Below are positions 6,169 through 7,604 of a stretch of 7,604 nucleotides of DNA, piece after piece. The position numbers were made by a program, and so were the translations under genes. The stretch covers positions 5,454-13,057 of the forward strand of contig DPVW01000288.1 in NCBI GenBank assembly GCA_003529325.1, given 5' to 3'. The notes under the pieces are model-generated. The model did not search any database and had not been told where the DNA came from. It saw only the letters and a list, made by a program, of their open reading frames with translations. Positions within the stretch are counted from its first letter, which is position 1; every line of letters begins with the position of its first letter. Source of the stretch: Candidatus Latescibacterota bacterium. Its GTDB lineage: Bacteria > Latescibacterota > UBA2968 > UBA8231.

Positions 6169-6433
6169 CTGTTGGGGTGCCAGTCGCTGAACTTATCGAG
6201 GGGCAGCAGGAAACAACCGGAAACGACGAGACCAATACCGAGGATGCACTGCGTGCTAACCTGATCGCCGCGACCCAGAACCAGTGAAACGAAGGCGACG
6301 ACGGGGACCGACGGCGACAGTCGTCGTCGCCACCAAGAAAATGCCGGGAGGGGCTAGTGTTCTTGCTGCGGAAATTCCATGTCGCATGCAGGACCGCCGA
6401 CAGGATGACGAGGGCCACAGCGATCAGTGACAT
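6150..6433 (-). pseudogene. EamA/DMT-family transporter remnant
   Basis: From ATG 6433 the minus strand reads MSLIAVALVILSAVLHATWN followed by FRSKN, the first membrane helix and L-H-A-x-W-N signature of EamA permeases. Near 6365-6355 the next recognisable part lies in another frame: LAPPGIFLVATTTVAV. After one extra G in the run GTCGGTCCCC, the third frame continues VPVVAFVSLVLGRGD, TQCILGIGLVVSGCFLLPLD and HPNSYLN. These are helices from the end of the first EamA repeat, so roughly two helices after the first have been lost, and all of the second repeat is missing. The homology runs out at the 3' end of the methyltransferase gene. A full transporter has about 290 residues and ten helices. 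This piece covers about 95 residues and cannot make a transporter. Confidence 0.65.
6294..6331. repeat. Inverted repeat within the EamA remnant
   Basis: GGCGACGACG (6294-6303) is matched by its reverse complement CGTCGTCGCC (6322-6331), giving a 10-base-pair stem with an 18-base loop that itself contains GACGGCGAC. No T run follows on either side, so a terminator is not supported. It lies exactly where the EamA frame is broken by an extra G, so it may have promoted the slip. Confidence 0.5.
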
Positions 6434-6555
6434 GGTTGGCTCATGGTGCGGGAGGGTCCCAGAAGTGTGGAGAACGGTGATGAAGGAGCATAGCGTGTGA
6501 GCGGATTTCGTGCGAGGATGCTTGACACTCTGCAGGAACGGCGTTATCGAAGGGC
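6434..6555. other. Intergenic region before the VWA lipoprotein gene
   Basis: About 120 bases separate the EamA remnant start from the VWA gene. It holds the candidate promoter at 6522-6550 and a GAAGGG stretch just before ATG 6556. No further gene, terminator stem with T run, or repeat was seen. Together with the EamA remnant it makes up the 387 bases without an intact gene between 6169 and 6555. Confidence 0.5.
6522..6550 (+). promoter_or_regulatory. Candidate promoter of the VWA lipoprotein gene
   Basis: A perfect TTGACA (6522-6527) is followed after exactly 17 bases by TATCGA (6545-6550), which matches only the first three -10 positions. Transcription from it would begin at or next to ATG 6556, implying a leaderless message. 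Against this, GAAGGG lies right before the ATG and could be a ribosome site of a message starting further upstream. Confidence 0.35.
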
Positions 6556-7604
6556 ATGAATATAAAAGCAACGGTGTTGGTACTGCTGACTGCGGCGGTC
6601 GTCGCCGGCGCTGGCTGCAATGCTGGCAGCGACGACAACCCCATCCGGGTTCCCGATGAGCCGGAGATTGCCGGCTGTACCGACATCGCATCGAGAGAGT
6701 TCTCCCGCAGCGCCAACGAGGACGACGGCAGTTGCACCTACGACGAGGACAGAGCCCTCGTCATGAGCAGTTTCGGCGTCTCCGTCGAGCCGGCGATACG
6801 CGAGGTCCGCGTGCTCATGCAGGTGCAGAATGAAGTGGGCAGGGGGGTGGGTGGACTTCCGGTGGAGGACTTTGTCGTGGCTGAGAATGGGCGCAAGATC
6901 GGCGTCGAGTCAAATGCGACGATCAGCGCCGAGACGATCCCTTTTGAGATCCCCACGGTCCTGCTCCTCGATCTGAGTTCGAGTGTGGAGGATCTGGTGC
7001 CGCAGATCAAAGAGGCGACGACGGCTCTGATCGACAACAAGACGGACAATCAGCAGATCGCGATTTACGTCTTCGACAAAGAAACCAGACTGATCCAGGA
7101 TTTCACCGACGATGCGGCGACACTTGTTGCCGCCGTCGACGCCATCCCGGAGAGCGAGTTATTCGACTCGACCAACCTGTATGGTGCGATCATCGATGTC
7201 GCCGATACCTGGCAGGATGAGGTGTCGATGGAAAGAATCATCAATGGCAGTCTGGTGATCTTCACCGACGGATTTCACAATGCCGATCCAAATCTGAAAA
7301 TCCAGGATGCCGTCAATGCGATGTTGGGAGCAGACGGGGAACTGAAGAAGATCTACGTGGCCGCCCTGGACGGCCCCGACCTCGACCGTGGGCCACTGCA
7401 GCAGTTGTCCTTCGGTACGATGGGATTTTTCGAAGCGAGTGACATTACGGCGCTGCAACAGATTTTTCTCGACATTCAGAGCGAGATAACGGACCTGTCC
7501 AACAGTTTCTATCTGCTCACCTACACGAGCCCGATCACCAACCCCGAGGCCAACTCCGAGTCACTCGAAGTGGCGATCCTCGGCAATTCCAATACGAGTG
7601 ATTC
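6556..7604 (+). CDS. VWA-domain lipoprotein (3' end outside window)
   Basis: The frame is open from ATG 6556 to the window end, 349 complete codons without a stop. Residues 1-21 form a lipoprotein-type signal: a short basic start (MNIK), a hydrophobic stretch, and VAGAGC with Cys21 as likely lipidation site, although the -3 residue is not the usual Leu. Next comes one copy of a G-C-T-D ... D-D-G-S-C motif (C41 to C60), a short cysteine-bounded repeat often seen in secreted proteins. Residues 83-130 look like a beta-sandwich lead-in. The VWA domain starts near 133: DLSSS (D139, S141, S143), T206 in DSTNLYG and D238 in IFTDG make a complete MIDAS metal site. The protein is probably envelope-anchored and facing outside the cytoplasmic membrane, binding a ligand or protein partner; no partner gene is visible. 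Confidence 0.85.
   Translation, partial: MNIKATVLVLLTAAVVAGAGCNAGSDDNPIRVPDEPEIAGCTDIASREFSRSANEDDGSCTYDEDRALVMSSFGVSVEPAIREVRVLMQVQNEVGRGVGGLPVEDFVVAENGRKIGVESNATISAETIPFEIPTVLLLDLSSSVEDLVPQIKEATTALIDNKTDNQQIAIYVFDKETRLIQDFTDDAATLVAAVDAIPESELFDSTNLYGAIIDVADTWQDEVSMERIINGSLVIFTDGFHNADPNLKIQDAVNAMLGADGELKKIYVAALDGPDLDRGPLQQLSFGTMGFFEASDITALQQIFLDIQSEITDLSNSFYLLTYTSPITNPEANSESLEVAILGNSNTSD

Noticed and set aside
6294..6331. Inverted repeat as a rho-independent terminator
   Set aside because: No T run follows the stem in either direction and the loop is long.
6434..6691. Upstream extension of the EamA frame as a 176-residue minus-strand protein
   Set aside because: Residues before MSLIAV are not transporter-like and run into the start of the VWA gene.
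7065..7458. Minus-strand open frames of 66 and 99 residues
   Set aside because: Antisense shadows of the VWA domain, which has a complete MIDAS on the plus strand.
1..7604. tRNA, rRNA, CRISPR array or insertion sequence
   Set aside because: No regularly spaced repeats, terminal inverted repeats with a transposase, or cloverleaf-like sequence were seen by eye on either strand.

Overview
This 7.6 kb window looks like bacterial chromosome from a moderately high-GC organism. Real genes strongly prefer G or C at third codon positions, they use ATG and GTG starts, and two gene junctions use one-base TGATG overlaps. The mix (two phytanoyl-CoA dioxygenase-family genes, a dimethylformamidase-like gene, an AviRa-like methyltransferase, a VWA lipoprotein) fits an uncultured environmental or host-associated bacterium such as a myxobacterial, Tectomicrobia-like or proteobacterial lineage. 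Phylum is not decided by anything seen here. No rRNA, tRNA, CRISPR array or insertion sequence was recognised.

Layout: 3-455 (+) is the 3' end of an unrecognised gene. It stops three bases from the end of a long minus-strand run that extends down from about 5340. In transcription order (right to left) that run is: a PhyH-family Fe(II)/2-oxoglutarate dioxygenase (4608-5339), an amidohydrolase of the TIM-barrel Amidohydro_2 type (3715-4608), a 530-base interruption holding a plus-strand remnant of an aspartic-peptidase-like gene (about 3245-3722), a broken acetoacetate-decarboxylase-like gene (2625-3182), a second PhyH-family dioxygenase (1837-2625), and a dimethylformamidase-large-subunit-like gene (459-1823). 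Dioxygenase to amidohydrolase, and decarboxylase-like gene to dioxygenase, are each joined by TGATG. Together they look like a small-molecule oxidation and hydrolysis cluster. No substrate can be named.

Divergent from this cluster, across a 103-base intergenic region, is an AviRa-like 23S rRNA methyltransferase (5443-6168, +). It is followed by a minus-strand remnant of an EamA/DMT transporter (about 6150-6433) and then by a plus-strand lipoprotein with a VWA domain and intact MIDAS residues (6556 to the window end).

The most striking theme is gene decay interleaved with intact genes. Three different genes carry readable lesions: a 4-base tandem duplication plus an apparent internal deletion (decarboxylase-like), one extra base in an A5 run (peptidase-like), and an internal deletion plus one extra G and loss of the 3' end (EamA). 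The decarboxylase-like protein also has P-R-F where the classical enzyme has P-K-K, so it lacked the Schiff-base lysine even before it broke. I did not find a clearly new defence or mobile system. The best candidate for something undescribed is the dioxygenase/amidohydrolase/DMFase-like cluster.
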